64,000 nucleotides of DNA from Camellia lanceoleosa (taxonomy: Eukaryota > Streptophyta > Magnoliopsida > Ericales > Theaceae). The stretch is taken from positions 48,124,425 to 48,188,424 of the forward strand of contig CM045768.1 of the NCBI GenBank assembly GCA_025200525.1, read 5' to 3'. Within the stretch, counting starts at the first letter, position 1; each line of letters starts with the position of its first letter. Both the position numbers and the translations under genes were made by a program. The notes under the pieces were generated by a model. That model ran no database searches. It was not told the DNA's origin and saw nothing but the letters and a program-made list of their open reading frames with translations. Positions 13,101-24,760 of the stretch are shown in pieces.

Positions 13101-13309
13101 TTGCAGCAGCCAATGTTGTTAAGGTTTGGCTCGGCAATGAGTTGATCGAGAAGGGTGACGTTGAAGTCGCCGGGCACGGAGAAGACATCGGTGGCGCCGA
13201 CTTCAACGAGCCGCCTAGCGAGGTGGCGGCCAAGGGTGGCATTCGGGGCGGCGATGGGGGAGGGAAGGTGGTGGTGGTGGTGGTGGTGAGAGTCTTTGTT
13301 GACACTCAT
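10147..13309 (-). pseudogene. PDC: Pyruvate decarboxylase pseudogene, exons 1-3, interrupted by a retrotransposon
   Basis: PDC is the thiamine-diphosphate enzyme turning pyruvate into acetaldehyde in ethanol fermentation. Exon 1 is 13309-12848: start MSVNKDSHHHHHHHL, then LGRHLARRLVEVGATDVFSVPGDFN and ELNAGYAADGYARSRG, ending VQNVTCHQ at a GTGAGC donor. Exon 2 is 11075-10911 (AVITSVEDAHEQ ... LHPTFNREPIPLMLSP). Exon 3 begins at 10639 (LEAAVEATIAFLNKASKPILIGGPKLRV ... AYENCDDMF) and stops where the LTR begins. Damage: about 4 bases missing in exon 1 before GGPNSNDYGT, compensated by a 2-base loss before VTCHQ; one extra A in exon 2 after EDAHEQ; one base lost in exon 3 near ETNWG. The rest, including the ThDP-binding half, would lie left of the window. 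Splice sites remain canonical, so decay is moderately recent. The poly-His near the start comes from a CAC-type repeat. Confidence 0.9.
11647..12474. mobile_element. Non-autonomous hAT-like element in PDC intron 1
   Basis: Bounded by TAGGGGTGGA on the left and a right end whose reverse complement is CAGTGGCGGA, an imperfect terminal inverted repeat. The flanks are AACATAAC (11639-11646) and GACATAAC (12475-12482), 7 of 8 bases matching, as expected for the 8-bp duplications of hAT transposons. The interior is AT-rich and has no long ORF. Confidence 0.68.
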
Positions 13310-13537
13310 GGTGTCAATATATAGCTATATATATATGGTGAATCATTATGAGACTCTTGACGAATGAGAGAGAGAAGAATGTGAGTGGAAAACAAAGAGA
13401 ATGTTTGTATGTATATAGGTAGCTAGTTGTCACGTACCGACGTATTACAGATGCGAATTTTATACCAAATATCTTGCAAACGTATTAATTTGATATAGTG
13501 CTCGTGCTTAGTTCAAATAATCAAGTAACAGTCATAT
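13310..13537 (-). promoter_or_regulatory. Former PDC promoter region
   Basis: Upstream of the PDC start on the minus strand. A TATATATATAGCTATATA-like stretch at about 13317-13337 could have been the TATA region, though it is very close to the ATG. No other element recognised. Driving a pseudogene, it is probably without function. Confidence 0.35.
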
Positions 13538-15041
13538 TGTTACCCAAAGACAATCTAAGAAGGAGGTGAATTAAATTTTTACAAATAAAAATAATAATAT
13601 CTCAATAAAAATTATAACTAGTACAACAGATAAATATTGCTAATGAAACAAAGATGATTTGGACAATCATAATGAGAGAATATTAGTTAAGTAGTTTAAG
13701 CAAAAATAAACTGTTTGATTTTTCCCTTAACAGATTGTGATTAGATAAGTAAGCAATTATACCTAATGGAAAAAAACTAACAGATAGCTATATGCAGTGA
13801 ATGAAGAGATTTGATGATTAAAACAAGTGTTCTAACAGTTATATCAATTAATGAATTTGGCACAGTGAAAATATGAGATATAACTATGACAATTAAACAA
13901 AATAAAGAAATAAGGGAGAGAGAGACAAACAGATTTATAGTCGTTCGACTTCAACCAAGTCTACATCCACTTCTCAAGTTTCACTTGAGATTTTTCACTA
14001 TCTTCTAGCTTCACAGGAATGCTTGCAACCTCTTCACAAATGGAGTAATCCTCTACAGATTTTTACACAGACTTTCTAAGTCCAAACCCTTGCACTCAAG
14101 AAATCAAGAACACTAAGTATACTACACTCTTACAATGTTGAAATAAAGTTGTTTTTACTTTCAAAGAAAGTTACAAGAGTTATCTCTCAAAGATAAATAT
14201 ACAAGTTGAAACTCTGATTTTTCTGTAAACCTTACACAAATAAGATAAGCTTAAAGCTATAAGACTCAGTGTATAATTTCTGAGAGAAAAATGTAAACCA
14301 AAAATGAAGAATACTTCTTAGAGAATAGATGAAAGGTGAGTGTGATGATTGATTAGAGAATGTTTTCTTGCTTGTCTTGTTCAGCAAAAGCTTTGCTATT
14401 TATCAAGGAGAAATTATGAAGCTGTAGACTGTTGTGTGTATTGAAAAGGATTGAGTAAGATTTTGGTTAAATCTACTCTACTCAAATTTGCATTCCCCCG
14501 TTATTGATCAGATCTTAAAGAAGGCAAAGCATGGGTTTGATAAATGATTTTTTTAAAAATAGCCGTTGTAGTACAGAGTTGTCATCCACCCAAATGTCCA
14601 AAATGAAATTTTATTCTAGAGAGACGTTCGCCCGAATGTCCACCCAGATGTCCTGTGGGGTCCCAGTCGTCAAGGATGGCTTCCGCAGTTATCAAGGATA
14701 CTGCTAGGTTGACAACCGGTGAGAAGAAAATTTGAACTGAAGCAAAACTGGGCAAAAAGCCGTTGGCCGGTCATCCGACCGGATGTCCACCTAGACATCC
14801 AGTCACTATTGTGCTGGACTGTTTGAATTGCTGCTTGAACTACTGGTGTGCTGGGCTAATTTGGACTCTATTTTGGGCTAAAATTATCTCCTGATTAAGC
14901 AAATTTATATACTCCAAAAATATATTTAGGATAAGAAATTAGATGAAAAATAATGGAATAAAATATGTTTCAATCTATTTTTCTCTTCCAAATAAATCAA
15001 AAACAGAATTAAATAAATCATTAAAATAAATAAGTCTAACA
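13538..15041. mobile_element. Solo LTR (about 1.5 kb)
   Basis: Starts TGTTACCCAAAG and ends AGTCTAACA, giving TGTTA/TAACA inverted ends. The flanking 5-mers are CATAT (13533-13537) and CATAC (15042-15046), a 4/5 match fitting a target-site duplication. It contains phrases common in long plant LTRs (GGAGGTGAATT near the start; GTCGTTCGACTTCAACCAAG near 13942). No second copy or internal region is nearby, so it is read as a solo LTR left by recombination. Family not assigned; a SIRE-like copia is a guess. Confidence 0.72.
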
Positions 15042-15134
15042 CATACTAATATAAAATTGAATTACATAACAACCCTCTTAAACTATTGATCACTAAAATT
15101 ACCTACTTTTTATATTTATTCGTATCTATAGATG

Positions 15135-15937
15135 TGTTGGCATTAAAATTTATTTTTCTCTGTCGAATAAGCATAACAAAATACAGAGAGTTGATCTAAT
15201 GGATGCTAGGGGTGAAGACCACGAATTTATAGTGGGATGTGGGTCCTAGAATGCAAAGCAGGTGATAGGAACGAAACAGTCAAAGAAGTAGATGTGGCAG
15301 ACGTAGTTTCTCCTATCGATTCATTTGATAGTGTTGTGGGATGTAGCCAAACGTAACCCAGGTGTCAAGCCATGAAATTAGGCATGCAAGTGATGCAAGG
15401 TACGTGGTTTGTTTGCAAAGGAAAGAGAATGCTACAGCAGAGAAGCAGTTATGGAGATCATGGGCAATTATGCAAGAAGTGGAGGTAACTTGCTCCATGG
15501 TGAGACACGTGGCAGCAAAGAAGTAGCAAGGCCAGCAGCATAAAGGCTGAAAATTTGAAGTAAAGAAGGTCTTCAACAACATTCATAACCCATGTGAAAT
15601 TAGGAGTAGCATAACTTAATTAGCAATAGCTTTTGTACTTGGGGGTATTTCTGTCTATAATTCAGCCTCTCTGGCTAAGTTTTCTTCTGTCGATTGTGAT
15701 GCACATTGAACTTGAAATTTAATTCTTATAATTAAGTGGCAAGTTTACTTGTTCTTCAATCGAATTTCAGTTTATTTACATTTGTTTCTTCACATTACAA
15801 TTTTCAAAGAAGTCCTTGAAACTGTCGAGACATAGGACATTCAAACCACAATTGCTTGATCTGTGTTGTTTGTGAAACTTTGGTTATTTTGTCGAATTAC
15901 TTCTGTCGATTTGACCCAAACCAGATTTTTGCTAACA
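15135..15937. mobile_element. Solo LTR (about 0.8 kb)
   Basis: Starts TGTTGGCATT and ends TTGCTAACA. Flanked by perfect AGATG duplications at 15130-15134 and 15938-15942. TGTTGG...CTAACA ends are typical of Ty1/copia LTRs. No internal region or partner LTR adjoins it. Confidence 0.78.
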
Positions 15938-15942
15938 AGATG

Positions 15943-16984
15943 GTTACAAATTCAAATAAATGTAAGGGATTGATGATTTGGATGATCGGAATTTTTGATG
16001 TGCTTATCTTTTTCCATTACAAAATGAAATGCCTATATTTATGTCAAATAAGTGTTATATTAGGTGAGATCTACATATATGTGAGTTCACTTGTATCCAA
16101 TAACATAATTAATTTTACAAACAACAAATAGAGGATCAAGATCATCTACTATCAATCTCTTTGCAATAATTTTTACTGTGATAATCCGACAGTCTAAATT
16201 TAAACTTGAAACAAAACAAGGTTTTATAGTCTAAATTCAACTTTAAATTTAGATTTCTTAGTTTTATGATTTCTCTATGTATAATTCTATTATCTTTTTG
16301 TTTCAAATAATAAAATATCTGTTTCCAACAAATTATTAGTTGAGAAAAAAAAAATTACATAATAACATAAAGATATCTAGACGCAAATACCTATGAGAAA
16401 TATCTTTGAAATGTCAATTTTTTTTTTCCCTCTCTTATAATAATTTTTCAGGGTTTGAATTCCATTTTTACTTTTATTTTTTTTTATTATTATTATTATT
16501 ATTTTTTTTTTTTGTACGCGCACACAAGATGCCAACACAAACAAATCAAAAAGTTTGGGGGAGTCTGGAACAAGATGGGTTGGTTAATGGTTGCTGTCTA
16601 AAAAAGAAAGATAACCTCTTTACAGCTCTCTCTAGTAGTTGGTTAGTTCATGAAACACATTTATGATATATAGGAGGGAGGGAGGGAGGATTGCTTGATT
16701 CAATTTGGTCTGAACACGGTAGGGTTTGTTTCTCTGCCTAAAAAACACAGATTTCACAGTTCTCAGGGTTTTACTTAATTGGTGAAAGCAGTAAATAATC
16801 AGCTCAAATTGTATGATTTGATTAGTTTTTTTAGAGGATGGTTAGGTTAGGCCGCCGCTAATGCCACTAATGGGATTTACGCTGGCACGTTTATTTAGTG
16901 AACCTCATGTTGAAATGACAGTTTCATACCTTCATCTTCATCCTCATGCTCTCTACCACTGGCTTCTTCTCATTTTTTGGTTGA
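15943..16984. other. Intergenic, no gene seen
   Basis: AT-rich spacer with low-complexity runs: poly-T and ATT repeats near 16420-16515 and a GGGA repeat near 16674-16690. No supported coding sequence or element boundary found. Confidence 0.5.
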
Positions 16985-17440
16985 AATAACTACTTCATTA
17001 AAGCAAAATAAAAACCATTCATGTTCGTGTTTTGGATGGCATTACTCGGTCCATTGCAGTGTCTTCTACTCTTGAAGGGGAAGCTCTAGCCATTCAGTTG
17101 GCATGCTTTCTTGCTGATGCCCATAAGCTCCAGAAAGTTGAGATTGAAAATGATAATCGCACGGCGATCCTTCTATGTGTTTCGGAGAATGTCCCCCCCT
17201 GGGAAGTTTCTGTTATTATTCAAGGTATCTTTGCGTGAGCATCAACTCAGATGGAGTCCTAGATCTTGTAATAGGGTGGCGCATTGGCTTGCAAAGGCTG
17301 CTTTGCGTGGCTGCCTGGATCCCAATTGGGTGTTTTCTCCCCCAGGTCCTTTAGCTGCCTTGTTAATTTCTGACTCTGGTTCTTTGTAAGCCTTAGGGCG
17401 TTTCCTCGAGTTCAAATAAAAATAAATAAATAAAAAGAAA
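16985..17440 (+). pseudogene. LINE (L1-type) 3' end: RNase H domain fragment
   Basis: The segment 17032-17238 reads TLEGEALAIQLACFLADAHK and VEIENDN; after a frameshift the adjacent frame continues LREHQLRWSPRSCNRVAHWLAKAALRG to the stop at 17387-17389. This is the C-terminal RNase H-like domain found in plant LINE polyproteins and derived genes. An A-rich tail (AAATAAAAATAAATAAATAAA) follows at about 17415-17440, as expected for a 5'-truncated LINE copy. The frameshift makes it non-coding. Target-site duplication not identified. Confidence 0.72.
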
Positions 17441-18394
17441 GATAGAATTCTATGTTTAGACATAATTACAACAAGTAGCCCGAAAGACTAGGACTAAACT
17501 GAAGAAAGAAAATTACAGAAACTTAAAAGCATAGATCATGAAACAAGCTGGCAGTTACTATAACATTGAACAAAAGGCGAACTTTCCCGACAAAAGCCTA
17601 AACTGAAACTACCCTGGTTGTGCCTAATTGTACCAGATCGATCTCCCAGTCGAAAAGGGTCACAAGCAAACAAACAAGCTTGTGTATTCAAATGAGCAGT
17701 TTTATTATGGAGGAGAGAGATTAACATGATTGAAATCTAGTCAAAATCCAAGCATCTTAATTCCGTAATGACTTCCAAGGAAAAAGATTTTAAAAAAAAA
17801 AGAGTCGGAATGGGAACATGTACTGAAGGTACAAGAAATAATGCAACATTACATCCGTGGCAAGGCAAAAGGAAATACAGAAAATGGTAAGAACAAGTGA
17901 TGCAAAAAAAGATGTTTCTAACCCATCAGTCAGTTGATTACACCTTTATTCTAGGCTTTTAACAAGTGTGCAACAAAGATGAACTATTCAACCCTCAACC
18001 CCCTCTTGCTAAGCAGTGCAATTAAGTGCTATTCTGATGAACCCAGCAACCCAGCAAACAATAAACATTTTGAGTTCCATATAATAAGACTGCTTCAGAA
18101 AAAAGAAACATATATATACTTCCACTATACAATTTAACAGTTTTGTATAAACAGGGTGATTTTTTTTCCTTCTTTTCTTGTTCAGTCTTTTACATCTTAG
18201 AGATATGAGTGTAGCATGCAAAGCTGAAGCTCGACTCAGAGGAAAATTGTCTGTTGTGATGATTCTGTAGAGCAGGTACACGCTTGTGCAGCCACCTTGA
18301 TCGTTCCTAATCCCTTGTCATTTCAACAGTTAATGCATGCCCTTCCCAGAACGATTTTGTAATGACAGATACATAATGCACATTTCTGTATTGG
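17441..18394 (-). other. 3' flank / probable 3' UTR of the HAK/KUP gene
   Basis: Unique AT-rich sequence downstream of the transporter stop codon on the minus strand. Short ORFs here look like noise. I cannot place the polyadenylation site. Confidence 0.4.
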
Positions 18395-21300
18395 TTAGAC
18401 ATAGTAAATCATACCAACCTCCAGCAACGAAGCGTGAGGCACGCTCAACACAACATCAGCTTCACCACAGTTTTTGCTCAGAAAAGCATAGACAACATCA
18501 ATAGCAAATTTCTTGAAAATTGAAGACGACTTCTTTGCCTGTGCATAAGAATGCCCGAGGATAAAAGCAATGCCAGACTCCCTAGCCTTCAGTATCTGCA
18601 AAGACTCGTCTTTAAGAGAAGAACCTTCCAATTCCCCATTCCCAGACAACACCATCACATGGAAATCTTTTATTGAGTGAACAATTTTCTCTTCGTGATT
18701 TTGATACGTTAAAGTGAGCTCAGAAGAATCACAGACTTCAACATCCGATTGAAGCTCACATTGTCCTTCTCTCTCTACAAATTGTATGACTTCGTATACC
18801 AACCTGTTTTCAAAATCATAGTTCTCTTGTTGCAGATCCTTGTAACCGTATCTGACAATGCACCTAAACATGCTGTAGTCTGTTGGCCCGACCCTGCTTA
18901 TGAGAAACCGTTCCCTTCTGCTAACATACGGAACTTGAACAGATTTGATGCAGATAAATATTACCACTTGATGGAAAGCAGGTAAGTTTGTGATGAAGTG
19001 TCCGAAAACAGCAGGGACACCTGTTGCAAGATTCGTGTAAAAAAGTCCGATTCCGGGGACCCGAACCATGCCAAGGCTAGGCCCTAGAGACAATATCCTT
19101 TTCATTGAAACCTTGTTCTCCACGTCGAACTGGTTCTTCTTCAACGTTCCATAGTTCCATAAAAACGTTACGGTCGTGAAGATCAAAGACAGCACAATTG
19201 GGATCCAACCACCTTTGGGGACTTTATACAAGGCTGCAGAGAGGTAAAGAAGCTCCACCGATCCAAAAAACACTAGAAAAGCAGCGGTTGTGATAATATT
19301 TTGCTTCCACACAATTATCATCACCATTGCTGTTAAGCAACTTGTCACAAACATAACAGTAGTGACTGCCAGGCCTACAAACTCAGCAAGATGATTCACT
19401 TAAGTTAGAAAATGGGCACACAAGAAGGGCTTAGAAGATGAATTTAACCCAATTTTTTTTTTCTTATAATTGAATGCATAGATTGATACCATATGCGTGT
19501 CCAATCATGTTCGTGTCCCTTAATCCGATTGTCACAGCTAAACAGAGGCTCATTAACATCCAATTGACCTCTGGTATGTAGATCTGCCCATATATTTTAC
19601 TTGAAGTATGAACAATTTTCACTCGGGGAAAGCAATTCAATGCACAGCACTGGCTTATTATGGAGAAGGTTGCCGATATTACTGCTTGACTCCCTATCAC
19701 AGCGGCAAAAGTGGCCACGACGAACACTGGCCAGAATATTGGTTCTGCAGATGAGAAATTTGCATTAATAAAATAATAAGCTAATGCTCCATTTGTTTCT
19801 TTCCGCATTTCTAGCATTTGGTACGGTGGAAAACGAAAGTCAATGAAATTAATTTTCTAGGATTAACAGAAAACAAGTTTATTTGGACGGAAAACATTCT
19901 CCATTTTTTAAAAGTGAAAAACATTTTTTGGACTAAAGTTTTACCAACATCACCACACTACCACCATTGCCACACCACCACCACCACTATCACCATCACT
20001 AATACAGCTACTAACACATTAGTTTCAAGGTCGCAACCAAAAATAGGAAAATGTTATCCATAGACAATGTTTTTGGAAAATGTTTTCTACTGAAACAAAT
20101 AGAGCGTAAGAATAAGATACAGCTATGCAGGCATCTCAATGAACTCTTGCCTGGTATGGCTTTGTAGAAACTTCTCTGGATATCTTCATGATGCTTAGAA
20201 AGGAATGCAGCCTCACCCAAATATGCAAGAACCAAACAAGGATATACAAAAAATGTGAAAGCTATCTGGAATATGAACACAAAGTGTTACAACATCAAGG
20301 TCATATTTAAAATAAACTTTTGATTCAGCTTCTGTGTTATACTGTTAAGGCTTTAATGTGAGATATTTATAGCGCAAACAAATTATACCTTAATTGACAG
20401 CGCGGAAAAATGGCCCAAATCAGCAAACATTGCCTCCACACCTGAGACAGTTATTCGAGAAAAATAAGTTTCCATAGCTGTGTTTGTATCAGAAGCGTGA
20501 CCAAAAAAAAAAAACCTGCAATTGAGAGAACCACTCCTCCTAAGGACACCCAACCCTCAATGTTGGTGCATCTGAGGAACTTCAACATGTAAACTGGAGA
20601 AAGTGCGTGAAATATACGTGGATTCCACTTGATAATGTTATATGTCCCTATGCCACCGATACAGAGAATCCACACCGTAACAATTGGAGCAAAGATGAAA
20701 GCAACTCTATGTGTTCCGTGATGCTGAAGAGAGAAAAGCCCCACTAAAATGACACATGAGATTATAACAATATAGTCTGGAAGAAAAGAAATAAACAAAA
20801 AGTCTATCAGATATTGACAGCATTCAATGGTCAAATACTTTAAATTGTAGCATAGCAAACTAAACTTACTCTCATGAAGTCCTGTGAATTTAAGCCTAAT
20901 GCCAGAAACTGCTGAAAGAACTGAAAAAAGGAAACAACCAAATCTCTTAATTGCAGAACAGATCTGTTACCTTGCAAATTCAACTTTTCTAAAATAGATA
21001 TTTAGGTAAAATAAAAGAAGATATCCATCCTAGAATTCATATATAAAGCACATCTTTCAGACACATACAGAGACAGAAACCGTATCATTTTCACTTTTGC
21101 ACCCTAAAAATGAATTTTGGGTTATCAAAAGATTAGAACCACAGATTACACTGTTAATCTAAAAACCACGGACACTTCTAAGAAGGTGACGTATCCGTGT
21201 CGAACACTGACACTTTTTGGACACTGCCTGACACGTGTCCAGCACTCTTCAAAACGTGTCCTATTTTTTAATATTTTTTAAAGATTCGGACACTCTTTGG

Positions 21301-24300
21301 ACATTTATGGCATGTTTGATTGGGTGGATTAGAGCATGGGATTAAGATTATTAATCCGTGGACCCAATTATTCTATGTTTGTTTTAACATTTTGGTTTAG
21401 GATTATTAATCCAATGGACAATTAATCCAACAAATTTGTAGGATTATTAGTAATGGGGTAGGGGTGGGATTATTAATCCAATAGATATTAATCCAATTGG
21501 ATAGTGAATACCACACTAATTTAATAGGATTATTAATACTTCACTATTAGTCTTGTGAATCAAACATGACCTTGGAAGACACACGTGTGTATCGCTTAAA
21601 CATACGTGTCTATCGATTAGACACATGTGAAATTATAAGTTTGAAGAAAACAACTTAAGATACAATAATAAAACAAAAACCATATAAATTTATAGGAATT
21701 AGTACCATATTGCATTTTTTATTATCTTTGAATGATATATTCATATATATAACACATAATATGATATTTTTTATTATTTTTGAATGATATGTTCATATAT
21801 ATAACATATAATAAATATATAAAATTATATATTTCATGCGTGTCCCCCACATGTCGTGTCTTGCATTTTTTGAAAATTAGTGTGTCAGCATATCCGTGTC
21901 GTGTCGCATTGCGTGTCTGTGTCCATGCTTCTTAGCTGTTAATGCAATTGTTGCCAATGTCAAATTTAGCTAATACTCTAATCTTCGATCAAGATTCTTT
22001 ACTCTACCACCATAAATTTTTTGTGCTGCATGAATATGCTAACCATCAATAGAAATTCAGTTTGACCACATCAAAGAGTAAATTCAACTTAAATTGTGGT
22101 CTTGGCTGTATCCAGATTCTAGATGCAGATATATGTCCATGAGAAAAATCACCAACAAACAGTCTGCTTCAGAGAATTTTGAGAGATCTTCAACTATCCA
22201 AGTCAAATACAGAAGGATAGAAGTAGAGCTCAATTACATGCATTATGCATAGGCTACATAAACACAAGACTTTGAGCAAATAAATAATTATATTATTTAA
22301 GTGCAATCATTGTTGATATCAAGCCTATCCTTTCTTGAGGAAATATATATAAATATATTTTTTGGGGTGATTGACTGAATTGAATTATTGAATTAGGGAG
22401 TTCACATCCATTATTGATATCAGATAATGCGAGAAGCAAGAAAGTACAATGTCTATGACACGAATAGTTTAATAGAGTTGAACTTACACCTTATTCAACA
22501 ACATGGAATGCAATTGCATAAGGATAAGCTACTAAAGTTATGTGTACACCCCATACCCTGTAGTGTTGACTAGGGCTGTGTTTGGATGTTGGATTTGTGG
22601 AGGGAAAAGTGAATGAAGTAGCTTCTAAGACCAATCACACCCCAAAGAATGGTTGGAATTCAAAGGATCCAGGTGAGACATAAAAGACTCAAAGTAAACA
22701 GTATTGAAGAGGTTGTATCAGATCAAGCTACCTGATATTGCAGGAGTGAGTACGCCATCACCGATCACCATACACGTTCCCAGCAAAACAAAAATCAATA
22801 GCCCCTCAGAAAATTTTGGGTTCTTCTCAAAGAATGACTTCAGAAATGAACTCTGCCATGTTTCTTCTGATCTTTCTATAGCATATGCAGACAGCGTCTC
22901 ATCTGATCTTTGTTGATTTGGTAGAATGCTAAGTCTTGCATGTCGACAGAGTAGGGAGTACAATGCAAAGGTACCACCTGCACTATGAAGGCAAATTTGA
23001 CACAGGAAAAAGAAAAAATGAAAAGAAAAATTAGAGAAATGTGTGGTTATGTGCAGATTTTCTAAAATGAAATGAAAGTGATCTCAAAGGAAATGTTAAA
23101 AATGGTAAGTTTTTGTCGAATCTTCTCTCAAAACAATGAAAATAAGCATTTTTTATTATCATTTTGGACTGATAGGAGCCAAATCAACCATATCCTTCTC
23201 ATTTCTGTTTGTAAAGTATTACTCGAAGGAAAAATAAATAAAAATCAGCCCAAAAGAATAAAAGGAACATCTTGAAATGAGAAATAAAATAAGTAAATAC
23301 TGCCAAACAAGCCCTAATATATTACTCTGTCCATTTAGTTCCTTCTCAACAATATATTGCATATAAAGGAAACCAGTAAACAAAACCACGAAAGGACAGA
23401 CTGTACCTTCACCGTTGTCATTGGCTGATATCACAATGAAGATGTATTTGAAGAGAGCAATGAGAGTGAATGTCCAGAAAATAAAGGAAAGCACCCCATA
23501 AATCTCTTCATCATCCTCATGAAGGCTCAGCTTCCCGGAGAAGGTGGTCTTGTAAACATACAGAGGGGAGGTACTGAGATCACCATAAACCACTCCAAGG
23601 CTCTGATATGCTAAAGTAAGCACAGTGGAACATGACACCTTCTTCAAATTCTGATTCCGCGCACAAATTTTGATCAATATTTAAAAAATAAACAGAAAGA
23701 GAATGCATAGCTTTTGATTGTGGAAAGCGGTGTTGCATCATTTAATTTTAGCAATTGCCCACCATAATTTTTTCTTGCAAACAATTTATCTCATAAATTT
23801 TAGATATTCCTTCCAAACTCATCCCAACCTGGATGGGACTGCATTCACACACACACACATACACACACATATATATATTGGTCGACTTTCTTCCATTGGA
23901 AACCACTCTTCTAGTTATTCTTTCTAGATAAATCTATAAATAATTTTTTTAATTAAAAAAAACCCATTTATTAAACTAACAGAGGTAAATAATAGTGTGT
24001 CCTTGTTCCCTTGGGTTTCTGTATGCATGTTATACAAATGCCCATACATATATATACATATATATATATATATTTTTACTAGAAGCTTTGCCCTGACTAA
24101 TTCATTACATATATAACAAATAATTATTAGGTCAAAGGGCTAGGTAGTTAGAAATAAAATATTTAACCATTAATCCGCTTTTTGAGGCCTACAAGGGTTA
24201 TATGCTCTGACCAATTAAGACAACCCAGTGGGTTACAATTGTCCATATTTGCAAAACATCACTTATCCTAGAGCACTTTCAAAACCCTTGCAAAAAATGT

Positions 24301-24481
24301 CCATTCAACACAAACCCATAAATCAAAACAAATCAATGACTACAAAACAATGCAGTAATATAATATATTGAAACAAACAAGAAGAAAGTAAGACAAAATG
24401 GGTGAAATAAAGAGGACAAGGAAGAAGTACCTGTTGGGAAATTCCCTGTTCTACAGATTCTACTGATGACCTTGCTTTCAT
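18395..24481 (-). CDS. HAK/KUP/KT family potassium transporter
   Basis: Plasma- or vacuolar-membrane K+ uptake carrier (K+/H+ symport in the family). My exon set: 24481-24431, 23650-23407, 22977-22732, 20920-20870, 20776-20516, 20441-20389, 20265-20151, 19744-19490 and 19374-18395, 2256 bp or 751 residues, phases consistent throughout. The start [12 protein letters not shown] is the first ATG in a short exon 1. The family signature [13 protein letters not shown] is at residues 36-48, then [68 protein letters not shown] and TNLPAFHQV; the C-terminus ends [10 protein letters not shown]. Length and about 12 hydrophobic segments fit the family. Intron 7 uses a GC donor (CCAG|GCAAG). Exon 4 has a nearby second AG 9 bp downstream; the upstream one restores the conserved VLS. 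No stop or frameshift seen. Subgroup not assigned. Confidence 0.95.
19784..20106. mobile_element. MITE in HAK/KUP intron 7
   Basis: Inverted ends: ATGCTCCATTTGTTTC on the left, and a right end whose reverse complement is ACGCTCTATTTGTTTC. The centre holds a CAC/CCA-rich stretch (about 19940-20000). About 323 bp, no coding capacity. Target-site duplication not resolved. Confidence 0.62.
21159..21935. mobile_element. hAT-like repeat 'CTAAGAAG' family, copy 1, in HAK/KUP intron 3
   Basis: Flanked by a perfect 8-bp duplication CTGTTAAT (21151-21158 and 21936-21943). The right end reads CATGCTTCTTAG. The interior is full of GTGTC/GACAC motifs. The family is shared with 45567-46004, in opposite orientation (GACACTTC...GGTGACGTA...GTGT). 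An 8-bp duplication points to the hAT superfamily. A second MITE (21309-21571) is nested inside. Confidence 0.72.
21309..21571. mobile_element. Nested MITE with ATTAATCC-rich interior
   Basis: Left end GGCATGTTTGATTGGGTGG; the reverse complement of the right end is GGTCATGTTTGATTCACAAG. The interior repeats ATTATTAATCCAAT on both strands. Ends and interior resemble the PIF/Harbinger element at 50975-56853 (GGCCATGTTTGTTTGGG, TTATTAATCCAATA), so it may be a deletion derivative of that family. No clear 3-bp duplication. Confidence 0.6.
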
Positions 24482-24760
24482 TGTTGAAAAATGGAGTATC
24501 AGAAGTTGGAGATTTGAAAGGCAGATGTGAAGACCCAAAAGGGAGGTGATTGGCAAAGAAGAGAAGCTAATGAGTCATATATATATGTACACACACACAC
24601 TATCAGAGAGAGAGAGAGAGAGAGAGAATGTAGGAAGTGAACAGTAGAAGTTAGGCAGCAAACAGGCCGGTGGGGTGTGCGTGCAAAGAAGTTGCAGAAT
24701 GCATTCAATGCTCTTTTCATTTTTATTTTCATTTTCATTAAAAAACTTTTGAGACACTAA
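24482..24760 (-). promoter_or_regulatory. 5' UTR / proximal promoter of the HAK/KUP gene with (CT)n
   Basis: On the minus strand a run of about 11 CT units (24606-24628) and a GT/TATATA stretch (about 24575-24600) lie roughly 100-150 bp before the start codon. CT runs are common in plant 5' UTRs and core promoters. The transcription start is not determinable here. Confidence 0.45.

Noticed and set aside
13142..13324. Plus-strand ORF with a Gly/Val-rich end over PDC exon 1
   Set aside because: Antisense shadow of PDC exon 1; the VVVVVV run is only the reverse of the CAC repeat coding poly-His.
15313..15582. Minus-strand 89-codon ORF with Cys/Phe-rich hydrophobic text
   Set aside because: Lies wholly inside the solo LTR 15135-15937, which explains the sequence; no gene support.
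20890..20911. HAK/KUP exon 4 starting at 20911
   Set aside because: In phase, but it drops the conserved VLS of [10 protein letters not shown]; the upstream acceptor at 20920 restores it.
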